Below are positions 41,001 through 52,229 of a stretch of DNA of 64,000 bases, one piece after another. The position numbers and the translations under genes are program-made. A model generated the notes under the pieces. That model worked only from the letters and a program-made list of their open reading frames with translations. It was not told the origin of the DNA and did not search any database. This DNA is from Hypericum androsaemum (Eukaryota; Streptophyta; Magnoliopsida; Malpighiales; Hypericaceae). Where the stretch lies: the NCBI GenBank assembly GCA_963995505.1, contig OZ023181.1, positions 5,431,487-5,495,486 of the forward strand. The letters run 5' to 3'. Every line of letters starts with the position of its first letter. Position 1 is the stretch's first letter.

Positions 41001-42660
41001 AGCAATATTGGTTGGCAGTGAAGTGGATCCTTGGATACTTGAGAGGTACTACTCAAAAGGCCCTATGCTTCGATGGCAGTGAAATAAAGCTGACAGGATA
41101 TGTTGATACTGACTTGGGGTCTAGTGACCTTGGTGGAAGAAGGTGCACTACATGGTATGTTGATGACATGTTGATAGCAGGCTCGTGTGCTAAAGAAGTG
41201 AGCAAGGTGAAGATTTAATTATCTGAAAGGTTTGCCATTAAGGATTTGGGTGAGGTTATGCAGATCCTAGGAATGAGGATTGAGCGAGACAAAGCAATAT
41301 AGAAATTATTTCTCTCGCAGGCTGACTATATCAAGAAGGTGATAAAGAGGTTCAGTATGTAGAAGCCAAGCCCATGAGTACACCTTTGGGTGGATACTTT
41401 AAGCTGTCTAATAAAGACTTGCCTAAGAGTGAAGCGGAGAAGGTTCAGATGAAGAAGACTCCTTATGCATTAACAGTGGGAAGTTTGATGTCTGCTATGG
41501 TCTGTACAAGGCCAAATATCACATATGTGGTAGGAGTAGTGAGCAGGTACATGAGCAATCCAGGCAAGCAATATTAGTTGGCAGTAAAGTAGATCCTTGG
41601 ATACTTGAGAGGTACTACTGGAAATGCCCTATGCTTCGATAGTAGTGAAATAAAGCTGACCAGATATGTTGATGCAAACTTGGGGTCTAGTGACCTTGGT
41701 GAGAGAAGGTGCACTACATGGTATGTTGATGACATGTTGATAGCAGGCTCGTGTGCTAGAGAAGTGAGCAAGGTAAAGATTTAATTATCTGAAAGGTTTG
41801 CCATTAAAGATTTGGGTGAGGCTAAGCAGATCCTAGGAATGAGGATTGAGCGAGATAAAGCAACATGGAAGCTGTTTCTCTTGCAGGCTGACTATATCAA
41901 GAAGGTGTTGGAGAGGTTCTGTATGCAGAAGCCAAGCCCATGAGTACACCCTTGGGTGGCACTTTAAGCTGTATAACAAGAATTTGTCTAAGAGTGAGGC
42001 GGAGAAGGTTCAGATGAAGAAGATTCCTTATGCATTAACAGTGGGAAGCTTGATGTATGCTATGGTCTGTACATGGCCAAATATCGCACATGTGGTAGGA
42101 GTGGTGGGCAGTACATGAGCAATCCAGGCAAGCAACATTGGTTGGCAGCGAAGTGGATCCTTGGATACTTGAGAGGTACTACTGGAAAGGCCCTATGCTT
42201 CGATGGCAGTGAAATGAAGCTGACAGGATATGTTGATGCAGACTTAGGGTCTAGTGTCCTTGGTGGGAGAAGGTGCATACATGGTATGTGTTCACGCTGG
42301 GAGGGACAAAAATCTCCTAGGATTCTAAGTAGCAAAAGATAGTGGTTTTGTCAACTGCAGAAGTGAGTATGTGGCAGTGACGGAAGCGAGCAAAGAGTTG
42401 GTATACTTGCAGAATCTCTTGGGGGAGTTAGGGAAGGAGCAGAAGGACAGTGTACTCCACAGTGACAGCCAGAGTGCGATTCACTTTGTAAAGAATTCTA
42501 CTTTCTACTCAAGGACTAAGCACGTTGAGTTGATGTATCACTACATACGGCATCTCTTGGAGAGGAAGATCTTGCAGCTTGAGAAGATTCGATGAAGTGT
42601 GAATCTTGCAGACATGTTGACCAAGGTGGAGAAGCTGAAGCTAAACATGGCTTCAGCTGG
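38038..42660 (+). pseudogene. gag-pol of copia 2 (many disruptions)
   Basis: gag begins near 38038 (MMGEEKPPVEKFDGNQDG) and jumps to NEFNKTIFELSSVKINFDDE, suggesting an internal deletion. The zinc knuckle at about 38455-38495 has an in-frame stop. The protease motif reads VLDSRAS, with Arg replacing the usual Gly of DSGAS (about 38585-38605). Integrase: YSDLWGQAPVASLGGASYYM, FIDDSIRKVYVYF, LRSDNGGEYELKEF. Reverse transcriptase pieces: WELVQLPKGKKALQ, DMDVKITFLNGDLEKEIYME, YVLKQTLRQWY, YVDDML. RNase H ends with SDSQSAIHFVKNSTFYSRTK. Inactive. Confidence 0.9.
40590..42285 (+). repeat. Three tandem copies of a 566-bp segment in copia 2 pol
   Basis: TATGTTGATGACATGTTGAT recurs at 40590, 41156 and 41722, exactly 566 bp apart. 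Each unit runs from the YVDDM catalytic motif through STPLGG.F.LSNKDLPKSEA and MVCTRPNI to YVD.DLGSS.LG.RRC. 566 is not a multiple of three, so each junction shifts the frame. Units differ by scattered substitutions, so the repeats are not recent. Confidence 0.95.
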
Positions 42661-42756
42661 CCTAGTGAACTAAGAAGAGGCCTGGCGTGCCAAGTAGAGA
42701 AGAGCGTCACCTAGTGAAGGGTCACAAATGATGAGGTCAGTCTCCAGGTGGGAGAT

Positions 42757-43173
42757 TGTTGGGTTATAGAGCCTGATTGGTACTCAGAGTAGGCATTGAA
42801 TGATCGAGTGAAGACCCACGCGGGAGTATTAGCGCCCGCCAAGTGAATGGCGAACGAAAGGTAAGTTTCGTGGAGGATTTCGGGAGACCTTAGCTGCCGC
42901 TAGGGTTTGGTTTCAGCCTTAAAATCATTTCATATTTTGTTTGTTTTGTAAGTCCCACTCTAATCAGGGTTACTCCTTTATATAAATCCAAGTAAGACCT
43001 ACTGTAATGTGTGACAAAAAATGCAGTGACGCACAAGAAATTTGGTAAAAATTTTTTAGTTTGGCAAGTCCCTAGTCGTAGTCATTCTTGAAGAACTAGG
43101 TCACTAAATTTTATTATTTTCTTCATTTCAATTCGTTCTCGTTTGAATGCTGACCTATTATTGTTTCCCAACA
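42757..43173 (+). repeat. 3' LTR of copia 2
   Basis: 417 bp, TGTTGGG...CCCAACA. A TATATAAATCC motif near 42981 may be the TATA box. Confidence 0.88.
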
Positions 43174-43197
43174 GTAATCACAAGAGAAGTAGGGGTG

Positions 43198-43790
43198 AGT
43201 TTTTTGCGTTCTGGCAATTTTCACCTTCAAAATGAAACAGACACTGCATTGTTTTTAGCAATCAAGATCATTGATGTTGCAATTTTAGCTTAACCCGTTT
43301 GTTTTACGATTTCGCAGTTGCATATACATTTTGTTATTTCACAGTTTTGTAGAGGGATGTGTCCTCTACCTTGTAGGTCCTCCTCGATCAATGCATTAGG
43401 GCGTTCAATTTATTAGAGATAATAATAATACATGCGTGAGAGAGAGATAGAACACTAAGCTAAACCATGAACGCAACTTACTATGGTTTTTGCGATTTGC
43501 CAAATTTCTCCTTCAAAATGAAACTGATAGCGCATTTTTTTTGTAGCAATCAAGATCATTGATGTCGCAATTTTGGTTTAAACTGTTTGTTTTGCGATTT
43601 CGCAGTTACATATACAATTTTGTAATTTCACAGTTTCGCAGAGGGCTGCGTCCTCTACTTTGTGGGTCCTCTTTGATCAATGCATTAGGGCGTTCAATTT
43701 ACCAGAGATAATAATACATGTGTACGTGTGAGAGAGATAGACCACTAAACTAAACCATGAGCACAAAACAACTTACTATGCTTTTTTCCT
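43198..43790 (+). repeat. Tandem duplication, about 288-bp unit
   Basis: 43198-43485 and 43486-43790 share AGCAATCAAGATCATTGATG (offset 288 bp), CTCTAC.TTGT.GGTCCTC and GATCAATGCATTAGGGCG in order, with point differences. Non-coding. Confidence 0.8.
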
Positions 43791-43812
43791 TCCACAATTG
43801 ATCAGCTTATGT

Positions 43813-43910
43813 ACCAAAGGGCATTTAGCCTAGCGGTACAAGAAGTGTACTATTTATAGAAGATCTAGGGTTTAAACCCTGGCATGGTGTAAAAATTTAC
43901 CTTTCAAAAA
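43813..43910 (+). mobile_element. tRNA-derived SINE, copy 3
   Basis: 98 bp with an A box (TAGCCTAGCGGTA), a B box (GGGTTTAAACCC) and the end GTAAAAATTTACCTTTCAAAAA. A 17-bp target duplication AATTGATCARCTTATGT flanks it (43796-43812 and 43911-43927, one difference). It is much shorter than most plant SINEs and ends soon after the tRNA-like part. Confidence 0.85.
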
Positions 43911-43927
43911 AATTGATCAACTTATGT

Positions 43928-44423
43928 GAGATAAAAGTGATATAATATGGGGGAGAGAGATTGATGATGGCCTATTCCTTTATATGTTCTTAATAACATG
44001 TATGTATGTGTATACATATACATATCATCGGTATTTTTAACTAACAAATGGCCTTTGCGATTTTAACAAAAAAGAAACTGATTATGAAATCACTCGTGCA
44101 GTAACTGTATTTTGTTGATTTTTTCCGATTTCGTTTTTTGCGATTTTATGGTGTTGTTTAGTTTGGTGCACACCACTAAAGAAAATGATTTTTAACTGTA
44201 GGGAAATGACAATTGATGTCCGATGTGAGAAATTCAAAGACAATCCGAAATTAAACTTTCACCTTTCATTTTCCACGTTTGTAATGGCATGTATAGGCTA
44301 CGTCTGTTATTACAGAACGGAGAGTAAAAAGTTTTGAGTTCAAATATCACTAAAAAACTTATTAGAAGAATTAATTTTTAAAATATTCGACTCTAAATAT
44401 CAGTAGGTAAAATAATTACTACC
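43928..44423. other. Spacer before the gypsy element, no gene seen
   Basis: AT-rich; contains a short TATGTATGTGTATACATATA run near 43998. Confidence 0.5.
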
Positions 44424-45767
44424 TATTGTAGAAAAGTGGGTACAAGAACGTCAAGACTACCCGAGACGAATTCGGAGTGGTCGTTCCAAGATCGGCCTAA
44501 CGGAAAGGGTAGAAAAAGAGTGAACCTTAGATGTTCAATCTAAGGGAGAGGAAGAAAAGAGAACTACAGGCTACGAGCTAAGCTAAGATAAGTAACAATA
44601 GTTGTTGTTTGATGTGTTGGTGATGATCGTCTTCCTTGCCTGAGCCCCCCTTATATAGAGTGCCTTGACCTAACCTCCGCACCTTCAGAATAGGAAATCC
44701 TAAACTGCCTCTAAGACCTTCAGCTCAAAGTCTCAATCCCGAGAGATCCGCTTCAAGTTATTTGTTCCTAATATGACGGGATCCTCCCAGCTCAGTATAA
44801 GCCGTCTTCCTTAGATAAGCAGATCCCGTCCTCGAATAGGAAGTTTCAAAATGTGACGACCAAGCAATCGTGACCTAAAGAGGAACTTACCAAGTCTTGC
44901 CAAATATTGAGAATCTCGGCTCAAGTTAGAAAAATATATATCGACTTGACCTTCTCGAATCTCCCACGCAAAATCTCATCTCAAGTCCGTCATCGCCCAA
45001 GATGGACATCTCGCCGGGCCAAAAGTGAGTCCCAAAACGGGCTCAAGCTCACGGCCTCCTCAACCAAAGTGGACCTACTTTCGGAATTGCCTTCCCGCCT
45101 TCACAGATAAGGTGGTACCTACCGCCTCCATTCTCAGTCAAACGGCCCAATGGGTAACACGAGCCCGAAGCAACGCACGTCGGGAGGCTTTCCGCCATAA
45201 TAGGCCAAATGGGCTTCCTGTGAACTGAGCCTTCCCGCCTTCGAACCCAAAATCATCTTCCCGCCTAGGCCCCTAGGGCAGGATCGTCAAGCCCGTAAGT
45301 AGGATCCTCTCGCCTTAAACGGGCTCCAGCCCGATGGCGGGATCCTCCCGCCTATAAAGATCAAGTTTGGCCTCCCGCCTTTGTAGCCTCTCGCCTTCGG
45401 CCTCCCACCTTCAGCTTTCTGCCTTAGGCTTTTCGCTTGGCCTCTCACTCGACTTCTCGCCATCGGCCTCTCGCTATCATCCTCTCGCCGTAGGCTTCTC
45501 GCTCGGCCTCTTGCTATCAGCCTCTAGCTTGGCCTCTTGCACGGCCTCTTACCTACAAGAGCGAGAGGGGCCTCTCGCCCGGGCTCGCCTACGTAAGCGA
45601 GAGGGGCCTCTCGCCCAGGCTCGCCTACATGAGCGGAGGGGCCTCTCGCCCATGGCAAACAGAGTAGCCCAATAGGCTGCCCCCATGCCCCGACGAGCTC
45701 GGACCAGTTGACACAAATTCAGAGATAGGTCATCATCAATTTGAGGCATTAATTCCGTGCTCCAACA
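44424..45767 (-). repeat. 3' LTR of the gypsy element
   Basis: 1344 bp. On the plus strand it ends CTCCAACA (45767); its other end reads TATTG where the partner has TGTTG. The part 45360-45660 is rich in CCTCTCGC/CTCGGC phrases, a low-complexity region inside the LTR. Confidence 0.85.
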
Positions 45768-46765
45768 ATGCCCCCCGCACGTCAAAACTTTGAGGCATCC
45801 ATTCCGAGAAATGTTGACGTGTTTCCCTCTGAATTTTCAAGCTTGGGTCAAAACTTGTCTCATTTGAATTTCAAACTTCCCTTCTTGACTTGGTGGTGGG
45901 TCCCAAAGGATGCCATTGACTTACTCTAAAGAAAACAAAGCCTCTCATTTTGTTCACATTCTCACCATCCTTCATTCTCCAATCTCCACCATGGAAATCA
46001 AAGATTGGCCTCCATTTTCCTTTCCTTAACAACTTTAATTAGGATTTTAATCCATCTCCTTCATCTCCAAAGTTGCCAAGGTGTATTTAATCTTCAAAGT
46101 AAGTCTTCTTCTCTTTTCCATTATGCTTGTAAAGAAGAATATAAAAGTAGCTTACTTTTGGTCAAATCTTACAACTTGTAGGAGGATTATTTGCTTTGGA
46201 TTAGAGTTGTTCTCCACCTTTTGGAAGCTTGCATCCTCTTGAAATCTTTTTGGTTCACTTCGAACTCTCCTTCAAGGTAAGTTTCCAAGCATTAACTCTT
46301 GCACACAAAGTGTTTGTGAAAATGCGAAACCCACCATTTTGCACTCCTTCCCTTGGCTTTTGAACTTGGAATAATCCCATAGCTTAGACTTAGGAGAATG
46401 TACCACGCATGCCTTACCTCTGTCATGAACCAACGTCGGTTCACCAATTCCTGTACGCACCTGAATAAAAGCCCGACACATCCTGCCTAAGTGGACTCGA
46501 CCTTAGTGACCCAAGTTGGGTTTAGCCGATTGACCCATGACGGGCTTGGCCTCATGTGCTTGGCTCAAAGTGGGAAAACACTCCCGCCGGTGGGCCTTCC
46601 ATGCTAGGTCCGAGGCGAGAAACCACTCACGTCAGGGCACTTCTCATTCGGCCCGAAGCGGGATGCCACTCACGCCGGCGCGACAACCCGAAGTGATTAA
46701 ACAGACGTTCCAACCATTCTTTTAAGATCATATTTGCTAATCTTTGTTTGTTCTATGATGCTAGG
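45768..46765 (+). promoter_or_regulatory. Upstream region of the antisense PMD gene
   Basis: About 1 kb between the gypsy 3' LTR and the PMD start, with AT-rich and CT-rich stretches, and no minus-strand coding. It presumably holds the promoter and a possible 5'-leader intron ending TGATGCTAG at 46764. No single convincing TATA box was chosen. Confidence 0.4.
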
Positions 46766-49700
46766 ATGACCATGCCGATACCTCTCGATATAGAGAAGGA
46801 GGAAGAGCGCTCTACCAAAGTTCTCATCACATCCACACTTGGAGAGAGCTACCCGATCGATGATACCTCTCAAGACAAAGAAAATCGAGTACTTGGACCC
46901 ATGATTACTGACGTCGAGACCTTTGAAGCCTCCCTTCTGGTTCATTATCGTGACGTGCCTCTCTTTCAAGGCGCTCCTTTCAACTTATACTTTTGGAATA
47001 ATTGTAACGGGTACTGTGGATGGCCTTCACCATTCCAAGAGTTCGAGACTTGGCATACCGTCTTGAAACAATTCTACCAACCACAATGGGACCAAACCGG
47101 CATCGCCTCACTCTTGTCCCTTTGTGCACACCATATTCAGCCATATCGTCCACTACTTGGCACTTTGCTTCTTTATTGGTGTCCAAGTGCCAACGTGTTT
47201 CTCTTTCGCTCCGGTAAGCTACTTTTAACATAGATGATTTTTTTTCTGCCTTCGTCAAGCTTCTCATCCATTTTATCTCATCTTGTAGGAATGAAGACCA
47301 TTACATTATATGATATGGTTGCCCTTTTTGGCCTTCACCCCGATGGTGAACCGATCCTTCCATTTACTCCGGTGTCTGATGCCAATTCCCGGGCATGAGG
47401 CCAAGAAGCCAATAGCAAATGGCTTTCCTGCCTACGTCAAAGCCTACCGATTACAGGATAAAGATCCCCAAAAAGAATTCAACCTCGTCGCCGCTTCCAA
47501 AAAAGGCACCCCTGACTATGCACCCGGCGACGAGTTCCTCCGTAGAGACGAGCACACGGCCTTTCTACTCCTTTGGATTACTCGTTACATCACCTGCCCA
47601 TCTTCTAAACGTGTGGCAAGCGAGCACTTCAACTTAGCTGCTGCACTACCAGAGGGACGAAAGATGGCAATGGGGCAATTTATCCTCTCTCACATCTACG
47701 ATCAAATGGCTATATACGTCAACACTTATCGATTAAAGAGGAATTTCACCACCAACGGTCCTTTATGGATGGCTGCTGTATGGTGCTTGGCTTACTTCCC
47801 CAAGCTGACACCTTCACTTCCCACATACGACGGGTCATTACCCAGCTATAGCCACCACCTTCTTCGGGCTCGGGTAAAGACACCCACGAAAGGTCTTCGT
47901 TCCTACTTTCAGGCCTTCAACAAGGGTCGTAGCAGCAACCAAGCTTCTCCACTTCTGCATGCAACTTGCCGTCCTAACTTTCTCAATTTCTCTGACGTGA
48001 CTCATAGCGCCGATGCTTGGAAGAGCATACTCACCGCCCGAGACCTTATTAGTGGAAGTTCTACCGGGAGGATGGTCGTAGCACCCTACAATCCTCACTT
48101 TACTGCCGAGCAGCTTGGTCTCATCCACGGGATTTCATTCCCGACCAACTACCTTCTCCATGGACACCGAGGTTCACTCCAGTGGGAAAAGGTGGAACTT
48201 TCCCTCGCGGCAAATAGCTACCTTTTACAACGAAGCATAATCAGCCGCTTCAACTTCTCTTCCGGTCGTACTCCCGCCTTCGTGGCTTGGTGGGCGACAC
48301 TCACATGTTGGAAGGCTAACGATAAGCAACTAGCCGGGACCTTCACCTTCTTCAAAGATACACCTCCAAAGGCAGACACTATTCTGAGGCTAGGAAAAGC
48401 CCCTCCGAGAAAGAAGCAAAAGGTCGACCACTTGGCAATAAGCGACCAGGTGGGTACTTCGACGTCTCCTTCTAAAGCCGATGACTCCGACCTACTAGAC
48501 GACGGTAAGTCTCTTGACTTTTACGACCACCATATTCCTTACTTGGCGATAAACATCCTTATCTTGTTGTACAGACGCCGTCTTTCCAGTATCCTCTCCT
48601 CCGATCAGACTTGTGGAATACCCTTCTTCTTCGTCCGAAAAGGTAAAGACTAACTCCGGGCGCTCACTTGGTATTAATTAACTTTTCGCCTAACGTTTGC
48701 CCACATTATTTTAGGCCTCATCGCTCGAGGCATCTTCCATACGAGTCGACCCTACTACTGATCCTGAGTCTACCCGTGTCATCTCTCCTTCAAGGCTTAC
48801 AAGAAATTCTTCGCGTCAAAGTCGCCCTACTAATATTATGACTTCTGCCCCTCTTGATGATGAAGCTGAGTTTCAGGCGATGCTTGATCCCATTTATTCC
48901 CCTGGTTATACACCTTCACCTCTGGCAGAACCTTCTTCAGGTGCCAATATTTCTAACATCGAGATGGCCGAGATCGAGCAGGTGCCGAGCCTGATACATC
49001 TCGGTCCTCGGGATGATCTTTATTCTAAAGGCAAGGTCGTGCCTGCATTCATATCTACGACCACTAAATGCCACCGGGCCATCTTGGACATCGTGCACCC
49101 TCCGATGCCTCCAATTGTCGTAGCGCTTCCTACGGCTGGACCACTGACACCTATCGTTGCTTCACTTCCGCCTACACCTCTGATCGATGCCTCTGAACTT
49201 GTACGTGTCTTTTCCAGCTTTATTTTTCCATATGACTCATCGCTCCTTGGGTCACACATGCTATTCCATACTAGGCTTTCTATGAGAGCATAGGGTTCAC
49301 TATAGACGAGTTGACCAACTCTCAGGTTATCCCAACTTTGGTACCTAAAGTCCCGACACTTGCACGTGGTGACACTGAAAAGGACAAGCAGAGAGCTAAC
49401 CTGATTCGTTACCTTTGTGACCTTAGGAACCAGACGATAGGCACTATGCTCTCAGAACCACTAGCCTATGCATACGAGGCTCTTGAGTACTTGATGAACC
49501 ACAAGCCATCCACCGATAATCAACCTGCTTCCCTACGCAAGCTATATGCCGACTTTGCCTGTATTATCCATTGGTAATCTCCTTCATACTCGTTCTCTTC
49601 TCACCACCTTAGTTGAACCTTGTCCGCTCCTCACACTTAATTCTTTTAGGTATCAAAGGGGCGAAAGGTATGTTGCCTCCATCCACTGTATGGAGCAGAC

Positions 49701-50151
49701 CACAGAAGCCCACACTAAGACCTTCGAAGAGACTCAGAACAACATGGCGTCAAGGTTCGCCTAGTTCAAGCTGGTTAAGGTTGAAGAATTTGAAGCCGAG
49801 CGAACGGTCGCCACCCAGGTTGAGACGTCGAACCGTATTCGAGCTGAGATTGCCCACCTTCAGGAGAGCTTGATCCAAGCCGACTCCGAGTACCAGGAAT
49901 TACGAGATGATCTTGCTCGCGTGAGAGAGAGGAGAATATCCTATCATCAAGCCAACATAGAGTACGAGATGACCATCTTCAAGAGTGCCAAAGACGAGTC
50001 TAAGCTTGCTGATGCACTATTGGGGCAAGAGAGAAATGCCTACGCTAATGACCAAGATTTCATCAATGCTGCTCGAGAGCTAGTGAATGAGATAATTTCC
50101 TGCCTTTTTGAACCAGATGTAGGTGCCGCCCCGCCGGAGGGTGATCGATGA
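46766..50151 (+). pseudogene. Plant-mobile-domain (PMD) gene, antisense to the gypsy element, six exons
   Basis: The plus strand, opposite to gag-pol, encodes a PMD (PF10536-type) protein: FFQ-like HTVLKQFYQPQWDQTGIASL, YWCPSANVFLFRSG, then MKTITLYDMVALFGLHPDGE, later FAVWWATLTCW-type PAFVAWWATLTCWKANDKQL and a basic PRKKQKVDH. Exons join cleanly at GT-AG introns 47214-47288, 48505-48574, 48643-48714, 49201-49274 and 49574-49649, and the spliced frame stays open across these joints. The last exon (to TGA at 50149-50151) is helical and charged, probably coiled coil. A frameshift near 47385 and a TAG at 49762-49764 break it. PMD proteins are linked to silencing and to transposons. The start at 46766 follows a possible acceptor. 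Confidence 0.75.
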
Positions 50152-50489
50152 GCTTGATCTTCTAGAGCTCCCCAATCCCGTTCGCTTGACTAGCTTTTTT
50201 TGTTAGGGATCTTTTGGACCATCGTATTTATTATTTATCTAGTTTTGACGTATGTATGCTCGGTCCTATCGAGACTGTATGCTAGACTTGAACATGAGGC
50301 ATAATTTTGCTGGCCCTTGAAGAGGCCGATGACATAACTTAACTTTATTGACTTTCCTCATTAGTTTTGGACTAGCCAGATACAATGTCAAGTTACATGA
50401 ATGACCGGTTTTGGAAGAAAACCAAAAGACTATTATCATAGCCCTTAACCAACTAGTAAGATCCTACTACAAATCTGCCATCGGTTATA
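50152..50489. other. Convergent spacer between the PMD gene and pol
   Basis: About 340 bp where plus-strand PMD and minus-strand integrase both terminate. No coding in it. Confidence 0.5.
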
Positions 50490-52229
50490 CTACATCTCTT
50501 GATTATAAGTCTGTGCATAATCATCGAACAAACGATCATCCATGCCTTCCCACATGCTGGGCCAGTATTTCTTTAAATAAAGTCCATTTATCGGGCGCTC
50601 ATGAACTTCACCGTTGATGTCAGTAAGTCGGTAGGATCCATTCCATAGCACATCGCGCACCTCGAATGATCCTTCCCAGTTTGGCGACCACTTTCCAAGC
50701 TCGGGGTCTTTGCATCTAAGTGGGAGAATAACCTTCCACACCAGATCTCCTCTCTCGAAATGCTTCTCTCGGACCCGCTTGTTGTAAGCTTTCTCCACAA
50801 TCTTCTTTTGCTGGATGATCACGTCCAAAGCCCTTAGCCTCTCCTCGGGGAGATCTTCAAGCTCAGCCAATATGGCCGAGTTATAGTCAAGTTGGGAGAC
50901 GTTTGCTTGCTCGGCCCTTCTCAAGGATCGGACCGTCATTTCTAATAGAATTATAGCATCGTGTCCATAAGTAAGGGCGAACAGTGTTGTTTTAGTGGCA
51001 CCCTTCTTCGTAGTATGAAATTCCCACAATGCTTCCGATAGGGCGAGATGCCATCTTCTAGGCTGTTCTCTCACCGCCTTCTCTATACATGCCTTCAACA
51101 CCTTATTGGTAGCTTCCGCTAGACCGTTGCTTTGAGCATAGTAAGGCATCGAGTGGGTGATCCTGAAGCCCATGTCCTTTGCAAACTTCTGGATCTCATC
51201 TCCCATGAACATGGTAGCTTTGTCAGTTGTGATTGTCTCTGGTAACCCGAACCTATGGATGATGTGTTCTTTGAAGAACTGGATCACCGTCTCTTGGTTC
51301 ACAACCTTCATTGGGACCGCCCCCACCCACTTGGTAAAATAGTCTGTGGCTACTATAATAAAGGCGTGACCCTTGGTAGAAGCAGGATGGATCTTCCCGA
51401 TGACATCAACTGCCCAACCCCGAAATGGCCAAGGCTTCACTACTTGATGCATGGTGTTGGCCGAGGAGTGTTGAACTTGTCCGTGTCTTTGGCATTCTTG
51501 ACACCCCTTCGCATAATCGATGCAGTCCCTTGCCATACCCTGCCAAAAGTAACCATGATAATACATCAACCACCTCATCTTGATACCCGATTGATGCGCT
51601 CCACATATGCCTTCGTGGACCTCCGTCATGGCCAACATAGCTTCTTGTGGACTTGAGCAAACCAATAGCAACCCGTCAATGGTCTTTCGATAGAGGGTGT
51701 TGTTGATAAGTTCGAAACGAAGAGCCCTTGTCTTCAAAGCCTTCTCGGAGGAAGATCTTGGGTCCTTGAGGTAGTCGATGTATTCTTGCCACCAGTCTCG
51801 ATCGAGTTGTAACAAAGCGATCTCAACCGTCGAATTAAGTTCTTCTAACGCCAAGGTCGACCTGACCTTCACCGGTACGGAGTTGAACTTGGTGAATGCA
51901 CGGAACCCAGACCCGGTCTGTGCTAACTTATTGGCCTCCATATTCTTGGTGCGATCCACAAATCCGATGACCACATATTCGAAACTTTGTAATAGTGATC
52001 GGGCCGTATCACAATAGGCTTGGAAGCCTTCCCGTTCACACTTGAATTTTCCCGCCACTTGCTTGACCACCAATATTGAATCACCAAGCACCCGGATGGT
52101 CTCGGCACCTAGTTCCATCATAATAAATAACCCAAGTATCAAAGCCTCGTACTCGGCTCGATTGTTGGTGGAAGGAAAATTAAACAGAAAGGATGCCATC
52201 GTCTTGACACCAGTTGGAGACTTGATCAC
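50490..52229 (-). CDS. Second RNase H and integrase of the gypsy element
   Basis: 579 open codons. Residues 1-110 are an RNase H fold (NRAEYEALILGL, LGDSILVVKQVAG), continuing upstream as FDGSHTNK...GAGIV beyond a TGA at 52272-52274; the open stretch starts at a non-ATG codon, so it is part of a longer pol. Integrase follows with the HHCC finger (HEGICGAHQSG...C..C at about 205-247) and catalytic Asp275, Asp336 and Glu372 (WAVDVIG, TDKAT, NGLAEATNK). The second catalytic motif is TDKAT instead of the usual TDNGT. It ends with a GPY-like region (SPNWEGSFEVRDVLWNGSYR). It inserts element DNA in the nucleus. Confidence 0.92.
   Translation of the reverse strand: MIKSPTGVKTMASFLFNFPSTNNRAEYEALILGLFIMMELGAETIRVLGDSILVVKQVAGKFKCEREGFQAYCDTARSLLQSFEYVVIGFVDRTKNMEANKLAQTGSGFRAFTKFNSVPVKVRSTLALEELNSTVEIALLQLDRDWWQEYIDYLKDPRSSSEKALKTRALRFELINNTLYRKTIDGLLLVCSSPQEAMLAMTEVHEGICGAHQSGIKMRWLMYYHGYFWQGMARDCIDYAKGCQECQRHGQVQHSSANTMHQVVKPWPFRGWAVDVIGKIHPASTKGHAFIIVATDYFTKWVGAVPMKVVNQETVIQFFKEHIIHRFGLPETITTDKATMFMGDEIQKFAKDMGFRITHSMPYYAQSNGLAEATNKVLKACIEKAVREQPRRWHLALSEALWEFHTTKKGATKTTLFALTYGHDAIILLEMTVRSLRRAEQANVSQLDYNSAILAELEDLPEERLRALDVIIQQKKIVEKAYNKRVREKHFERGDLVWKVILPLRCKDPELGKWSPNWEGSFEVRDVLWNGSYRLTDINGEVHERPINGLYLKKYWPSMWEGMDDRLFDDYAQTYNQEM

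Larger units (their letters stand above)
36760..43173 (+). mobile_element. Ty1/copia retrotransposon, plus strand (copia 2), heavily decayed
   Basis: The LTRs start TGTTGGGTTAT and end CCCAACA: 36760-37992 (with a LINE inserted) and 42757-43173. A primer-binding-like ATTAGTATCAGAGCTTG follows the 5' LTR and a purine tract AGGTGGGAGAT precedes the 3' LTR. The flanking 5-mers GGAAT and GTAAT differ by one base, consistent with an old target duplication. Coding runs gag-protease-integrase-reverse transcriptase-RNase H with many stops, frameshifts and a three-copy tandem repeat. Confidence 0.9.

Noticed and set aside
43813..43910. Functional tRNA gene
   Set aside because: The A and B boxes are present, but it lacks a cloverleaf, ends in a SINE-type tail and has a 17-bp target duplication.
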